Source: Gallionellaceae bacterium
GTDB taxonomy: Bacteria; Pseudomonadota; Gammaproteobacteria; Burkholderiales; Gallionellaceae
NCBI GenBank assembly: GCA_019753125.1
Contig: JAIELH010000036.1
Location: forward strand, 1-42,241
DNA length: 42,241 bases
Direction of reading: 5' to 3'
Shown: piece by piece, positions 31,016 to 41,381 of the stretch
Position numbering within the stretch: position 1 is the first letter of the stretch
How the letters are laid out: each line of letters starts with the position of its first letter
Notes under the pieces: generated by a model
The model's database searches: none
Told to the model about the DNA's origin: nothing
The model's input: the letters and a program-made list of their open reading frames with translations, nothing else
Translations under genes and position numbers: made by a program

Positions 31016-31206
31016 TTTCTCGTCGCCAGTGCGGCTTCGATTTTCTTGTCCGTCTTGTACTGCGAGAGGGCGTACACCGACCAGATTGCGGCTGGAATCC
31101 AGCCAATAATAGTAAGTTGCAAGAGCAAACAAATAATGCCTGCAATCGGTTTCCCGATGGTAAAAAACTGCAACCACGGTAACAGTATCGCCAGAATCAA
31201 TCTCAT
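31012..31206 (-). CDS. Pmp3/YqaE-like small membrane protein
   Basis: The 64-residue protein has two hydrophobic segments (LILAILLPWLQFF and IAGIICLLLQLTIIGWIPAAIW) and a charged tail. The LAILLP and GWIPAAIW motifs recall Pmp3/YqaE proteins. An AAGGGG-like site precedes the ATG. It lies 27 bases downstream of the AAA+ ATPase gene and may belong to the same transcript. Confidence 0.6.
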   Translation of the reverse strand: MRLILAILLPWLQFFTIGKPIAGIICLLLQLTIIGWIPAAIWSVYALSQYKTDKKIEAALATRK

Positions 31207-31233
31207 TTTTTACCCCTTTTTCAATATGCATAT

Positions 31234-33474
31234 TTATGCTTGCACCGCAGCCTCTTTCAAATCGACCATATTTAGCAGAATATTTGCTGCACTTTTGCCT
31301 TCTACCATAGCTCGTTGGAATGCAAGATTAAATCCCTGCGAAACTATCTCTCTAAGATCACGCCCAGATAGCCCTTCACATATTGATGCAACATGATGAA
31401 CATCTACGTCTGCTGCAACTGGGCGCCCTGACAATAAAGTGTGCAAGATTGCCACTCGCTCTGACTGGCTTGGTAGTGGAATTTCAAGTTTTTGTGAAAA
31501 TCTGGATAATATGGCTGAATCAAGCTGATTCAAGAGATTGGTGGCTGCTACAACTAAAACATAACCAGATTTTGATGCCACCCCATCGAGTTCTTGAAGC
31601 AACTGCTGTACCGCCTCTGCCTGCAATTGATCATTGCTCTCACCCCTTGAAGAAGCAAGCGCATCAATTTCATCAATGAATAAGATTGAAGGCGATGATA
31701 CTCTGGCTGTTTCAAATGCCTGCGAAATTCTGCCCGCAGCGTGCCCAAGATATTGCCCTTTCAAGTCAGCGGTAGTGCGAGCAATAAAACTTACACCAGC
31801 TTGATTAGCCATTGTTTTGGCAATTTGTGTTTTACCCGTACCCGGAGGGCCATAGAGCAGTAAAGTGCGTGGAATTGGTATGCCTTGAGCAGCGAGTGTA
31901 CCTGCTTCACGAATCATCTGCGCCAATGTTTTAATTTTATTTTTGAGTTGATCTGGCAGTATTAGGGTGTCCCACGTTGCGGTATCCGCAACCTTGGTAG
32001 AATTTTTGCCACGAATCTTTCCGATAGCTACCGACAATTGTTCTATTGTTGGATTGTCGGGTGCTGACAAGCGCATAGCTTGCTGAATGACGTTGCGTAC
32101 CTCACGACCATTCATGCCAATCATTAATTCTATGATTTTAGGCGGTATAACTATCGATAAATTCAGCTGACGTACCACTGCATTCACCAATGGAGCCATA
32201 CCAATTGAATCCTGTGGAAGCAATTCAAGAATATCAGTAAAACGGCTGACAATGGCATCATCCAATAGCTCTGGCCGATTGGTTGCACCGATAACCAGTA
32301 TATTTTCGCCACCACCAATACCGTCCCATTCGGTCAAAAATGTTTGCACCACTTCGTTAATAAAAGAATCACTCTGATCTGACCCGCGTTTGGCAAAAAC
32401 GCCTTCACACTCATCAATAAAAATGACAGATGGTGTGTTTTCACGTGCTTCCAGCCAAAGGCGTTTCACATTTGCGGCAGAACCACCAATATTTCCGCTT
32501 TTCAAATCTGAGGTAGAAAGCTTGAAGAAATGCGCTCCTGATGATTCCGCAAAGATTTGTGCTGACAAAGACTTTCCAGTTCCTGGTGGGCCTTTAAGCA
32601 ATATCCCGCAAGGAGCAGATGGGCTGCTGTAGATAAATAGCATTTGTGCTCGAACCAGATTCTCTATCTCATCTGGGCGCAATACTACCTTGCTCCAAGC
32701 ATCATGCAATGCGTCGATACTTGGTTTAACTATGACGTTACCATCAATTTGATTTTTCACTTCTTGAATTTCGGAGTATATTTTTCTGATCTCGATGTCA
32801 TTCTTATCAAATGCAGCGAAACTTGGGCTTAAAACTTCATTTTGCAATATAAGCGCAACATCGCCTTCATTAAAGGTATTAAGAGCTTTTCCTGTTGAGT
32901 CTATGGAAAGGAAGCCAATCAATTGATCTGCATCACTAAAAAATCCGATTATGCAGCCGTCTCCATTGGATGCGTGTGTTAAAACAGTGCATTCTGGGAA
33001 TCCCCATGTTTCTTCGGTTACAACATTGGACGTAGGGTTGTATTTCAAAAAAGTAAACTCAACAGGAAACTCTGACTCATGATTAATGCGAGAAAAACGC
33101 ATTAACCTAGGATGAAGCGAATGTTGTAGCCTTCTCAATGCAGCTTCATCTGCTCGTTTGGCGGCGAACCAGCACCATACAACGATTCCTACCATCAGCA
33201 AGGCAACAAAAAAATTTTCAGCTGATTTAATACCTCCCATGCCTCCCTTCAACAATGACACTAAAAAAAATGTAGCAAAAAAATAAAATCGTAGCCACTC
33301 ATTCGATATCAACAAGGCTTTGGAAAGCCAAAATGGAGTTTTTTCAGAAGCATTAGAGCGCAACGAGTTCAGAAGTGGACTCAAAGCTGATGACGGTTTG
33401 TTGCCAAGCATATTTTGCAACCGCGCAATGCCTTCACCAAACATTTTCCAGTCTAACAGGCCTATTAAGGGCAC
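31234..33474 (-). CDS. Tandem AAA+ ATPase, membrane-anchored (main part, 5' end cut by IS)
   Basis: The remaining 743 native codons encode two membrane helices (about residues 61-76 and 87-105), a middle domain, and two AAA+ modules in the Cdc48/SpoVK style. D1 has Walker A GPPGTGKS (295-302), Walker B VIFIDE and GATNRPELLDDA. D2 has GPPGTGKT (542-549), ILFIDE and AATNLLNQLDSA. The apparent start (GTG-Pro-Leu) lies in the end of an inserted IS, so the native N-terminus is at 34748-34889. The gene is more AT-rich than its surroundings. Its function is unknown; substrate remodelling at the membrane is likely from the family. Confidence 0.85.
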   Translation of the reverse strand: MPLIGLLDWKMFGEGIARLQNMLGNKPSSALSPLLNSLRSNASEKTPFWLSKALLISNEWLRFYFFATFFLVSLLKGGMGGIKSAENFFVALLMVGIVVWCWFAAKRADEAALRRLQHSLHPRLMRFSRINHESEFPVEFTFLKYNPTSNVVTEETWGFPECTVLTHASNGDGCIIGFFSDADQLIGFLSIDSTGKALNTFNEGDVALILQNEVLSPSFAAFDKNDIEIRKIYSEIQEVKNQIDGNVIVKPSIDALHDAWSKVVLRPDEIENLVRAQMLFIYSSPSAPCGILLKGPPGTGKSLSAQIFAESSGAHFFKLSTSDLKSGNIGGSAANVKRLWLEARENTPSVIFIDECEGVFAKRGSDQSDSFINEVVQTFLTEWDGIGGGENILVIGATNRPELLDDAIVSRFTDILELLPQDSIGMAPLVNAVVRQLNLSIVIPPKIIELMIGMNGREVRNVIQQAMRLSAPDNPTIEQLSVAIGKIRGKNSTKVADTATWDTLILPDQLKNKIKTLAQMIREAGTLAAQGIPIPRTLLLYGPPGTGKTQIAKTMANQAGVSFIARTTADLKGQYLGHAAGRISQAFETARVSSPSILFIDEIDALASSRGESNDQLQAEAVQQLLQELDGVASKSGYVLVVAATNLLNQLDSAILSRFSQKLEIPLPSQSERVAILHTLLSGRPVAADVDVHHVASICEGLSGRDLREIVSQGFNLAFQRAMVEGKSAANILLNMVDLKEAAVQA

Positions 33475-34747
33475 TTCTAAAAATTCAAATTTTGACGCAT
33501 TAAGCTGAACAAGCGCTGTGGCGGATCAAAGTTACCGCAACAGTCTGGTTTTCTCTCATCTTTTTGCTGTGATTGGCAGCATTCCACCCCGCTTTAGCTT
33601 ACAGCAGGCGCAATAACCCTGTCGAAGTCCCAATGCTTTTTGCGAATCAGCAACGCCACGCGCTTGATGTTGTAAGCCAGGTTCATCAAGCCAATCTGCA
33701 CATGCGCCCTTGCGCGCCCGATGGTGCGGATGCAGATGCCGCGCATGTCGTTGGTCATCGTCCCGAAGACATGCTCCACCCTCACGCGCGTTTTTGATTT
33801 CTCGCGGTTGGACGCTTTTTGTTCTTCCGTTAGCGGCTGGTTGCGCGTTCCCTTTTCGTGGATGTGGCTGGTATGCCCAGCTTCTTCCAGCCGGGTTTCC
33901 TGTTCCGCACTACGGTAGGCGCTGTCCGCATGGATTTCCGCACCCCCTTCTTCCGGGCTGCGCAGCACGGCTTCCAGCATCTGGCTGTCATGCACCTGCG
34001 CCGGTGTGTCTTCCCATGCCGTGATCAGCTTGGTGTCCCGATCCACGTTGACGTGATCTTTGTACCCGTAAATGCTCTGGCCGTTCTTCTTGGTCCAGCG
34101 CGCATCTGTATCCTTTTGCGCCAGTTTGCGCGGGTTCTTGCCCCACTCGATTGGAACCGCTTTTTCCTTGATAAGCGCGTTCTCATCCCGGCTGTTGCGC
34201 TGCACCGGAACCGTGACAAAGGTCGCATCCACGATCTGCCCCGACTTCAACTCGACGTTCAACGCGCGCAGGCATTCGTGAAATCGGTCAAACAGCGTTT
34301 CTGTCAGCTTGTGCTCCTTCAGTTCTTCCCGGAACACCCACATGGTTCTCGCGTCCGGCACCGAAGCCGCCAAGCTCAGCCCCAGGAAGCGCATGAACGA
34401 TAGCCGGTCTTTCACCTGGTATTCCAATGCTTCATCGGCCAGGTTGTAGAGCCGTTGCAGCACCAGCATCTTGAACAGCAACACCCGGTCTATCTGCTTG
34501 CGTCCCGCCGCGCTCTTGCGCGGTTTATCCGACAGCTTCGACAGCGGTGCGCGAAAAAGCTCCCAGTCAATTACCCGGTTCAACTCGATCAGCGGGTCGT
34601 GTAGCTTATTCAACTGCACATACCGGTTATCCAAATCAAAAAAGCTACTTTGCATTCCTGCTCTCTCCTGCGTTAACGCCATCACATGGGTATTAACGCA
34701 TCACACGGCAATTCGTAAACAACAAAGCTGCATTTTTAGAGGTGCCC
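33469..34747 (-). mobile_element. IS5-family insertion sequence
   Basis: The 1279-base element has near-perfect terminal inverted repeats (GGGCACTTCTAAAAATTCA at the left; GGGCACCTCTAAAAATGCA at the right, minus strand). It is flanked by a 4-base TTAA duplication (33465-33468 and 34748-34751). It holds a single transposase gene. It interrupts the AAA+ ATPase gene. Confidence 0.92.
33594..34655 (-). CDS. IS5-family DDE transposase
   Basis: The ATG at 34655 (MQSSFFDLDNRY) follows AGGAGAG and gives 353 residues. Signatures include IVDATFVTVPVQRN, the YGYKDHVNVD segment, HADSAYRS and the final VEHVFGTM helix, consistent with DDE catalysis of IS5 elements. The frame is intact, so the element may be active. 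Confidence 0.92.
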   Translation of the reverse strand: MQSSFFDLDNRYVQLNKLHDPLIELNRVIDWELFRAPLSKLSDKPRKSAAGRKQIDRVLLFKMLVLQRLYNLADEALEYQVKDRLSFMRFLGLSLAASVPDARTMWVFREELKEHKLTETLFDRFHECLRALNVELKSGQIVDATFVTVPVQRNSRDENALIKEKAVPIEWGKNPRKLAQKDTDARWTKKNGQSIYGYKDHVNVDRDTKLITAWEDTPAQVHDSQMLEAVLRSPEEGGAEIHADSAYRSAEQETRLEEAGHTSHIHEKGTRNQPLTEEQKASNREKSKTRVRVEHVFGTMTNDMRGICIRTIGRARAHVQIGLMNLAYNIKRVALLIRKKHWDFDRVIAPAVS

Positions 34748-34889
34748 TTAATGTAGATTCACTATTTGCAGCATGTCTGTGAACCTTGTTTTGCTGTTCC
34801 TGCAACCAAGCCTGTTTTTTCGCTTTCACTTCAGCAGCCCTGTTTGAAAGTGCTGACTGGAGTTTTAACATTTCATCCCAAAGGCTCAT
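34748..34889 (-). pseudogene. Tandem AAA+ ATPase, N-terminal fragment
   Basis: Forty-seven codons begin MSLWDEMLKLQSALSN after a very strong GGAGGTGATCA site and end ...SESTL at the TTAA target. The open frame then runs on into the IS. Joining this to 33468 after removing the IS and one TTAA gives T-L-I-G-L-L-D-W in frame. The fragment is charged and coiled-coil-like. Confidence 0.88.
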
Positions 34890-35003
34890 TGATCACCTCC
34901 ATACAAGCAAACTTTGACGGATTTACTAGCTGAGAACAATAGCATGAACACAGCGAAGTGTGGTTATGCAAACTCTATTGATTCGGCCAGATTATATTTG
35001 AAG

Positions 35004-35067
35004 TCCGTTCGCCTTTAGCCTATCGAAAGGTGAATGACTTCAAAGTCGTTCGACAAGGCCGAACGGA
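35004..35067. repeat. REP-like inverted repeat
   Basis: TCCGTTCG-CCTT and its near-inverse AAGG-CCGAACGGA flank a TATCGAAAGG/TTCGACAAGG core. The sequence resembles TCCGTTCG...GTCGAA repeats that I recall as dispersed in proteobacteria. It fills the gap between the island and der. Confidence 0.6.
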
Positions 35068-35100
35068 GTTAATGCTTCACCGTACCGAAGCAACAGCAAG

Positions 35101-35443
35101 TTGGTGCAACGGCAAGCAAAAACTACCCGTACAGCTTGCGCCCGCGAATCCGCGCGCGGTGCGCCTTGCGCTGTTCGGCTTCGGTCAGTGGCCTGGGTTT
35201 TTTGCCCTCGAACGGATTTTTGCTGGAGTTGTATTGAATCTTCATCGGTGTGCCTTGCAGCTTGAAGATTTCACAGAAGGTGCGCTCCAGATAGCGCGAG
35301 TAGCTGGCCGGCACGTCGTCCAGTCCGCTGCCGTGAATCACGATCAGCGGCGGGTTGCTGCCGCCCTGATGAGCGTAGCGCATCTTCGGGATAAAGCGCC
35401 CGCACTTCGGCGGCTGTTGTTTTTCCAGCGCGGCGATCAGCGC
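35101..35443. repeat. Direct repeat, der 3' end (intact-gene copy)
   Basis: This is the other copy of the 344-base direct repeat, in the same orientation as 28944-29287. Together the two copies bracket the 5.8-kb island. Confidence 0.9.
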
Positions 35444-36523
35444 GCGGGTCAGTTTCGGCGTGGACAATTTCGCCATCGCGGCGGTGTAGGCTTCGTTCAC
35501 CGATTTCAGCACGTTCGCGATGCCGTTGCCGTTCAGCGCCGAGATGTAATGGCGCTTGGCGAAACTCAGAAAATGCAGCTTGCGCTCGATATCGTTCTTC
35601 ACCATGTCACGCTGATGGTCGTCGAGTCCGTCCCACTTGTTGACCGCCAGCACCAGCGCACGCCCGGCTTGCAGCACAAAATCGGCGACATGCGCGTCCT
35701 GTTCGGTGATCTGGTCGCGGGCGTCCACGACCAGCACCACCACATTGGCGTCCTCGATCGCCTGCATCGTCTTGATCACGGAGAATTTCTCCACCGCCTC
35801 TTCGACCTTGCCGCGACGGCGCACCCCGGCGGTATCGATAATCGTGTATTGCTTGCCGTCACGCTCGAAGTCGATGTAGATGCTGTCGCGCGTGGTGCCG
35901 GGCTGGTCGAACGCGATCACGCGCTGCTCGCCGAGTATCGCATTCACCAGCGTGGACTTGCCGACGTTGGGGCGGCCGACGATCGCGATCTTCGGCGGTT
36001 GTTCCTCGGCAGTTTCTTCTTCGACCTCAAGTGGGAAATTCTCCAGCGCAATCTCGACCACTTCGTTCACATTGTCGCCGTGCGCAGAAGAAATCGGCAG
36101 CGGCTCGCCCAGCCCCAGCTCGAAAAAATCGGCCGTTACCTTGGCGCGCGCCATGCCTTCCACTTTGTTGACCAGCAACAAGATCGGCTTGCCGGTCTTG
36201 CGCAATTGCCCGGCGATGATGGTGTCCTGCGGCGTGCAGCCGGCGCGGCCATCCACGAGGAACAGCACCACGTCCGCCTCGTCCACCGCCTGGCGGCTTT
36301 GCTTGGCCATCTCGTGCATGATGCCGTCTTTGGCGACCGGCTCCAGCCCGCCGGTATCCACGACCAGATACGGCCTGTCTCCCACCCTGCCGCGCCCGTA
36401 ATGACGGTCGCGCGTCAATCCCGGCAGATCGGCGACCAATGCGTCGCGGCTGCGCGTGAGGCGGTTGAACAGCGTGGATTTACCGACGTTCGGGCGTCCA
36501 ACTAAAACGAGTGTGGGTAGCAT
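35123..36523 (-). CDS. der: Ribosome-assembly GTPase Der (EngA)
   Basis: Der is a double-GTPase needed for 50S subunit assembly. The 466-residue protein has two G domains, each with GRPNVGKST (residues 8-16 and about 185-193), and a C-terminal KH-like domain ending [14 protein letters not shown]. It follows bamB in the conserved hisS-yfgM-bamB-der order. Its 3' end is duplicated at 28944-29287. Confidence 0.96.
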   Translation of the reverse strand: MLPTLVLVGRPNVGKSTLFNRLTRSRDALVADLPGLTRDRHYGRGRVGDRPYLVVDTGGLEPVAKDGIMHEMAKQSRQAVDEADVVLFLVDGRAGCTPQDTIIAGQLRKTGKPILLLVNKVEGMARAKVTADFFELGLGEPLPISSAHGDNVNEVVEIALENFPLEVEEETAEEQPPKIAIVGRPNVGKSTLVNAILGEQRVIAFDQPGTTRDSIYIDFERDGKQYTIIDTAGVRRRGKVEEAVEKFSVIKTMQAIEDANVVVLVVDARDQITEQDAHVADFVLQAGRALVLAVNKWDGLDDHQRDMVKNDIERKLHFLSFAKRHYISALNGNGIANVLKSVNEAYTAAMAKLSTPKLTRALIAALEKQQPPKCGRFIPKMRYAHQGGSNPPLIVIHGSGLDDVPASYSRYLERTFCEIFKLQGTPMKIQYNSSKNPFEGKKPRPLTEAEQRKAHRARIRGRKLYG

Positions 36524-36576
36524 TTCGGTAACCTTGAATGTGGCGTGTGACTATGAAAAGTAAAGTATTGAATCTT

Positions 36577-36685
36577 GGAAAGGGATAAGGGGGAAGGGAT
36601 AAGGGTAAAACCTGCATCTTATCCCTTGAGCGCCAAAGGCGCGTTCCCTTCCCCCTTGAGCACCGCAGGTGCAATCCCTTCCCTC
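36577..36685. repeat. GAAGGG heptamer repeat with hairpins between bamB and der
   Basis: A purine arm (36577-36612) faces pyrimidine arms that alternate with two small hairpins: GCGCC-AAA-GGCGC (36630-36642) and GCACC-GCA-GGTGC (36660-36672). The layout is the same as the repeats at 49-178 and 18197-18298. Confidence 0.75.
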
Positions 36686-37860
36686 TAATGTATGGCCAAC
36701 GAATACAACCCGCCGCCGCGCGTCTGCACCAGCAACCCGTCGCCCATTTGCAGCGGCGCGGTCTGGATCGCATTGCCGTCCAGCCTGATGCGCGCGACAA
36801 AACGTCCATCATCAACGCTCAGCCCGTGCAAATATCCTTCGTAATCGCCCACCACGACAAGGCTACCCGAGACGCCGGGCATCGCCGTGTCGCGCAGCAG
36901 CAGCTGCTCGTTTTTCCACAGCGTGCTGCCGCTATCCTTATCCAGCGCAATGACCGAGCCGTTTGCATCGCTGATATAGATGGTTTTGTGCGACAGTGTC
37001 ATGCCCTTGTCGCTGGAAATTTCGCGGCTCCACAAGGTGTTGCCTTGTGCAGTGTCATAACACGCCACGCGCCCCTGAAATGCGACGGCGCATAATTGTT
37101 GATCCGCCACCACCGGGTTGCTGGTGATGTCGCTGATGCGCTCCAGCTCGGTGCTGCCGCGCGGTTGCGACACCGCCGTTTCCCACAACAACAGGCCATC
37201 CTTGATATTCAGCGCCGCCAGCTTGCCGCCGGCAAATCCGGCGAAAACAATGCCGCGCTGTATCGTCACCCCCGCATGGCTGCGCACCACCAGCGCCGGC
37301 GTGCTGCGCTCGTACGACCATACACGCGCGCCGTCTGCCACGCTCAATGCGGCAATGCGCCCGTCGCCGCTGCGCACGATCACCACGCCATCCGCGACTT
37401 GCGGGACACTCAACACCTCGCTGGAAACCTTGCTCTTCCAGCGCAGCTTGCCGTCCTCGCCATAAGCCAGCACATCGCCCTTGCCGCTGGCGATCAGCAC
37501 CAGCCCCTCGCCGCTGCCGACGCCGCCGCTCACCGCGATGCCGGTCTCGATGCGCCATACCTGTTTTCCGCTGGCACGGTCGAGGCGCGTCAAGACGCCC
37601 TTGCCGGATACGCCATAGACGGCATCCTCAGTCAGCGCGGGTTGCAACGGGCTCAATCCGGAATCGCCGAGTTCGGCATGCCAACGCACCTCAAATTTCG
37701 CGGTCTGATTAAACTCCACCAATGCGGTGGGCTTCACTTCAGCCTTCTGGCCGAACCAGCCCTGCACGGTATCCACAGCCGAGCAGCCGCCCAACGCCAG
37801 CAATGCCAACAGAAACGCCAGCCCCGAGCAACCCCGGATAGACGGGCGTACCGACATCAT
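36685..37860 (-). CDS. bamB: Outer-membrane assembly lipoprotein BamB
   Basis: BamB is the beta-propeller lipoprotein of the BAM complex. The 391-residue precursor has a lipobox (LALGGC, Cys27) and PQQ-type repeats (DRASGKQVWRIET, DGARVWSYER, KDGLLLWETA, QGNTLWSREI and others). Its start overlaps the yfgM stop (ATGA). der lies 160 bases downstream. Confidence 0.94.
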   Translation of the reverse strand: MMSVRPSIRGCSGLAFLLALLALGGCSAVDTVQGWFGQKAEVKPTALVEFNQTAKFEVRWHAELGDSGLSPLQPALTEDAVYGVSGKGVLTRLDRASGKQVWRIETGIAVSGGVGSGEGLVLIASGKGDVLAYGEDGKLRWKSKVSSEVLSVPQVADGVVIVRSGDGRIAALSVADGARVWSYERSTPALVVRSHAGVTIQRGIVFAGFAGGKLAALNIKDGLLLWETAVSQPRGSTELERISDITSNPVVADQQLCAVAFQGRVACYDTAQGNTLWSREISSDKGMTLSHKTIYISDANGSVIALDKDSGSTLWKNEQLLLRDTAMPGVSGSLVVVGDYEGYLHGLSVDDGRFVARIRLDGNAIQTAPLQMGDGLLVQTRGGGLYSLAIH

Positions 37861-38507
37861 TGCGCCGCCCCTCCGGTCGCATCCATCTTCATCTGGATCA
37901 GGTTGCGATACGTGCTGCCGGCGTCGGTTTTCTCATAAGCCAGTTTGTATGCCGATCTGGCTTCCTCGGTCTTGCCTTGGGCGCTCAGCACATCGCCCTT
38001 CAAATCGGCGTACAGGCCATCGAACGAAACCGGATGTTTTGTGTCGAGCAATTTCATCGCCTCGGCATAATTCTTTTCATCCAGCAGCACGGCAGCCAGA
38101 CGCAGCCGCGCCACATCCTTCAGACCCGCTTCACTGGCGTGGTCGACAACCCATTGCAATTGGGTTTTGGCGCGTGCCACATCCCGGCCCTGCTCGTTTG
38201 CTTGTGCCGCCAGCAATGCGGCACGCGGCGCATAACCGGTGGAAGCGTATTTATCCATCACCGCCGCAGCGGCATCATTGATGCGTTTGGCGTCATTGCT
38301 GGCGAGCTGCATTGTAAACTGCTGATACAGCGCCGCCGCTTCACCGGCCTGCTTGCCCTGATAATACTGCCAGCCGCGCCAGCCGCCCATCGCGACAACC
38401 ACGATCAACAGCGCGCCCAGCACGGTATTGCCGTTATCTTTCCACCATGCCTTGAGCGCTTCGAGTTGTTCCTGTTCCTGCAAATCCAGTGCCGCCATGT
38501 TGCTCAC
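37857..38507 (-). CDS. yfgM: YfgM-like TPR membrane protein
   Basis: YfgM is an ancillary translocon-associated protein. The 216-residue product has a cytoplasmic start with LEALKAWWKDNGN, one membrane helix (TVLGALLIVVVAMGGW) and periplasmic tetratricopeptide-type helices. It lies 2 bases after hisS and overlaps bamB. Confidence 0.9.
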   Translation of the reverse strand: MSNMAALDLQEQEQLEALKAWWKDNGNTVLGALLIVVVAMGGWRGWQYYQGKQAGEAAALYQQFTMQLASNDAKRINDAAAAVMDKYASTGYAPRAALLAAQANEQGRDVARAKTQLQWVVDHASEAGLKDVARLRLAAVLLDEKNYAEAMKLLDTKHPVSFDGLYADLKGDVLSAQGKTEEARSAYKLAYEKTDAGSTYRNLIQMKMDATGGAAQ

Positions 38508-38509
38508 TC

Positions 38510-39778
38510 CTATCTGATAATGTTATTGATGGTTGCGATCAGCTGGCCGACGCCGACCCGCACCTGCTCGCCACCCTGCATCGGTTTCACGCTGACCTCG
38601 TCCGCCCGCGCCTCGTCATCGCCGATCACCACCGCGACGCGCGCGCCGCTGGCGTCGGCCTTTTTCATCTGCGACTTGAAGCTGCCGCCGCCACAATGCA
38701 GCAGCACACGCAGCTTGTCGTCGCGCAACTGTTCGGCAACCCGGCTCGACAACTGTCCGGCCAGCTCGCCCTGATGCACGACGTACACATCCACTTCATG
38801 TTTGGGCAACGCCATGCCGCCGTCCTGCAACATCGCCAGCAGCCGCTCCACGCCCATCGCGAAGCCCATCGCCGGCGCAGGCTTGCCGCCGATCTGTTCG
38901 ATCAATCCGTCGTAGCGCCCGCCGGCGCAAATGGTGCCTTGCGCGCCGAGGCTGGTGGTCACCCACTCGAACACGGTGCGGTTATAGTAATCCAGCCCGC
39001 GCACCAGGCGCGGATTGATCTCGAACGCGATGTCATGGCGCTTCAGAATCGCCTGCACCTCGTCGAAATGCCTGAGTGCCTCTTCCTCCAGCTCGTCCAT
39101 CAACTTCGGCGCGGAGGCAATCAATTCGTGCATCGCCGGATTCTTGCTGTCCAGAATGCGCAACGGATTGCTGTGCAAACGGCGCGTGGCGTCGGCATCC
39201 AGCATGTCGCGATGCTGTTCGAAATAGGCGATCAGCTTTTCGCGGTGGCGATGCCGCGAGGCCGCATCGCCCAGCGTATTCAGTTGCAGCGCAACATCGC
39301 GCAGCCCGAGCTTGCGCCACAACCGCGCGCACATCAGAATCTGCTCGGCGTCGATATCCGGCCCGGCAAAGCCCAACGCCTCGACGCCGATCTGGTGAAA
39401 CTGGCGGTAGCGCCCCTTCTGCGGGCGCTCGTGGCGGAACATTGCGCCGCCGTAATACAGACGCTGCGGGGCGTTATACAGCAAATTGTGCTGCAACACC
39501 GCACGCACGCAGGAAGCCGTGCCTTCAGGACGCAGCGTCAGATGGTCGCCGTTCAACGCATCCTCGAAACTGTACATCTCCTTCTCGACGATGTCGGTCA
39601 CTTCGCCGATCGCGCGCTTGAACAGCGCGGTCGGCTCGACCAGCGGCATGCGGATGTTGCGATAACCGTAGCTGTGCAGCCAGTCGCGCACCACATCCTC
39701 GAACCATAGCCACAAGCCTGCCTCGTCCGGCAGGATATCGTTCATGCCGCGCACGGCCTGTAGTGTTTCGTTGCTCAT
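38510..39778 (-). CDS. hisS: Histidyl-tRNA synthetase
   Basis: The ATG at 39778 ([17 protein letters not shown]) gives 422 residues; the longer upstream frame is repeat read-through. Class II motifs are present, including RPEGTA in motif 2, [13 protein letters not shown] (the histidine-specific motif) and GMGVER-type motif 3 ([13 protein letters not shown]). The anticodon-binding domain closes the protein. Confidence 0.95.
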   Translation of the reverse strand: MSNETLQAVRGMNDILPDEAGLWLWFEDVVRDWLHSYGYRNIRMPLVEPTALFKRAIGEVTDIVEKEMYSFEDALNGDHLTLRPEGTASCVRAVLQHNLLYNAPQRLYYGGAMFRHERPQKGRYRQFHQIGVEALGFAGPDIDAEQILMCARLWRKLGLRDVALQLNTLGDAASRHRHREKLIAYFEQHRDMLDADATRRLHSNPLRILDSKNPAMHELIASAPKLMDELEEEALRHFDEVQAILKRHDIAFEINPRLVRGLDYYNRTVFEWVTTSLGAQGTICAGGRYDGLIEQIGGKPAPAMGFAMGVERLLAMLQDGGMALPKHEVDVYVVHQGELAGQLSSRVAEQLRDDKLRVLLHCGGGSFKSQMKKADASGARVAVVIGDDEARADEVSVKPMQGGEQVRVGVGQLIATINNIIR

Positions 39779-39788
39779 CTTAACTTCT

Positions 39789-39872
39789 GGGGAAGGGATA
39801 AGGGTGAAGGGTGAAGGGTAAAACCGGCACATTGCCCACCCTTCTCCCTTCCCCTCTTCACCCTTCCCGTTT

Positions 39873-39890
<18 letters not shown>
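39789..39890. repeat. GAAGGG heptamer inverted repeat between hisS and ispG
   Basis: A purine arm (39789-39825) with AAGGG at 7-base spacing faces a pyrimidine arm (about 39838-39890). The right arm supplies the final codons and stop of ispG. Confidence 0.75.
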
Positions 39891-41102
<1,212 letters not shown>

Positions 41103-41109
41103 AACTTCA

Positions 41110-41379
41110 GGGAGCCTCTAGAAATTCGTTTTGCGGGATGAAGCGCAAGGAGCCGCACAGCGAGCGACGAGACAACACGCCGCATAGCGGCTTGTTGCGG
41201 CGTAAACTAATCTTCAGGTTATGTTGAAGCCACATATCAAATAGATAGGCGAGGAGTGAGCGACAACAGAGTTGCGGTGAAGGCTCATATCGGCGCAGCC
41301 GATGTGAAACTGCGAAGCAGTGGCCGAAACCAACACGCGACGCAGCGATTCGCCTGAAAAACGGATTTATAGAGGCTCT
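41110..41379. mobile_element. MITE-like element between ispG and rodZ
   Basis: A 270-base element is bounded by inverted ends GAGCCTCTA(G/T)AAAT(T/C)CGTTTT with 19 of 21 matches. It is flanked by CTTCA on both sides (41105-41109 and 41380-41384), a candidate target duplication. No transposase is present. A 92-codon minus-strand frame spans it, probably by chance. The ends share CTCTAAAAAT-like bases with the IS5 element at 33469, so IS5-related mobilisation is possible. Confidence 0.7.
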
Positions 41380-41381
41380 CT

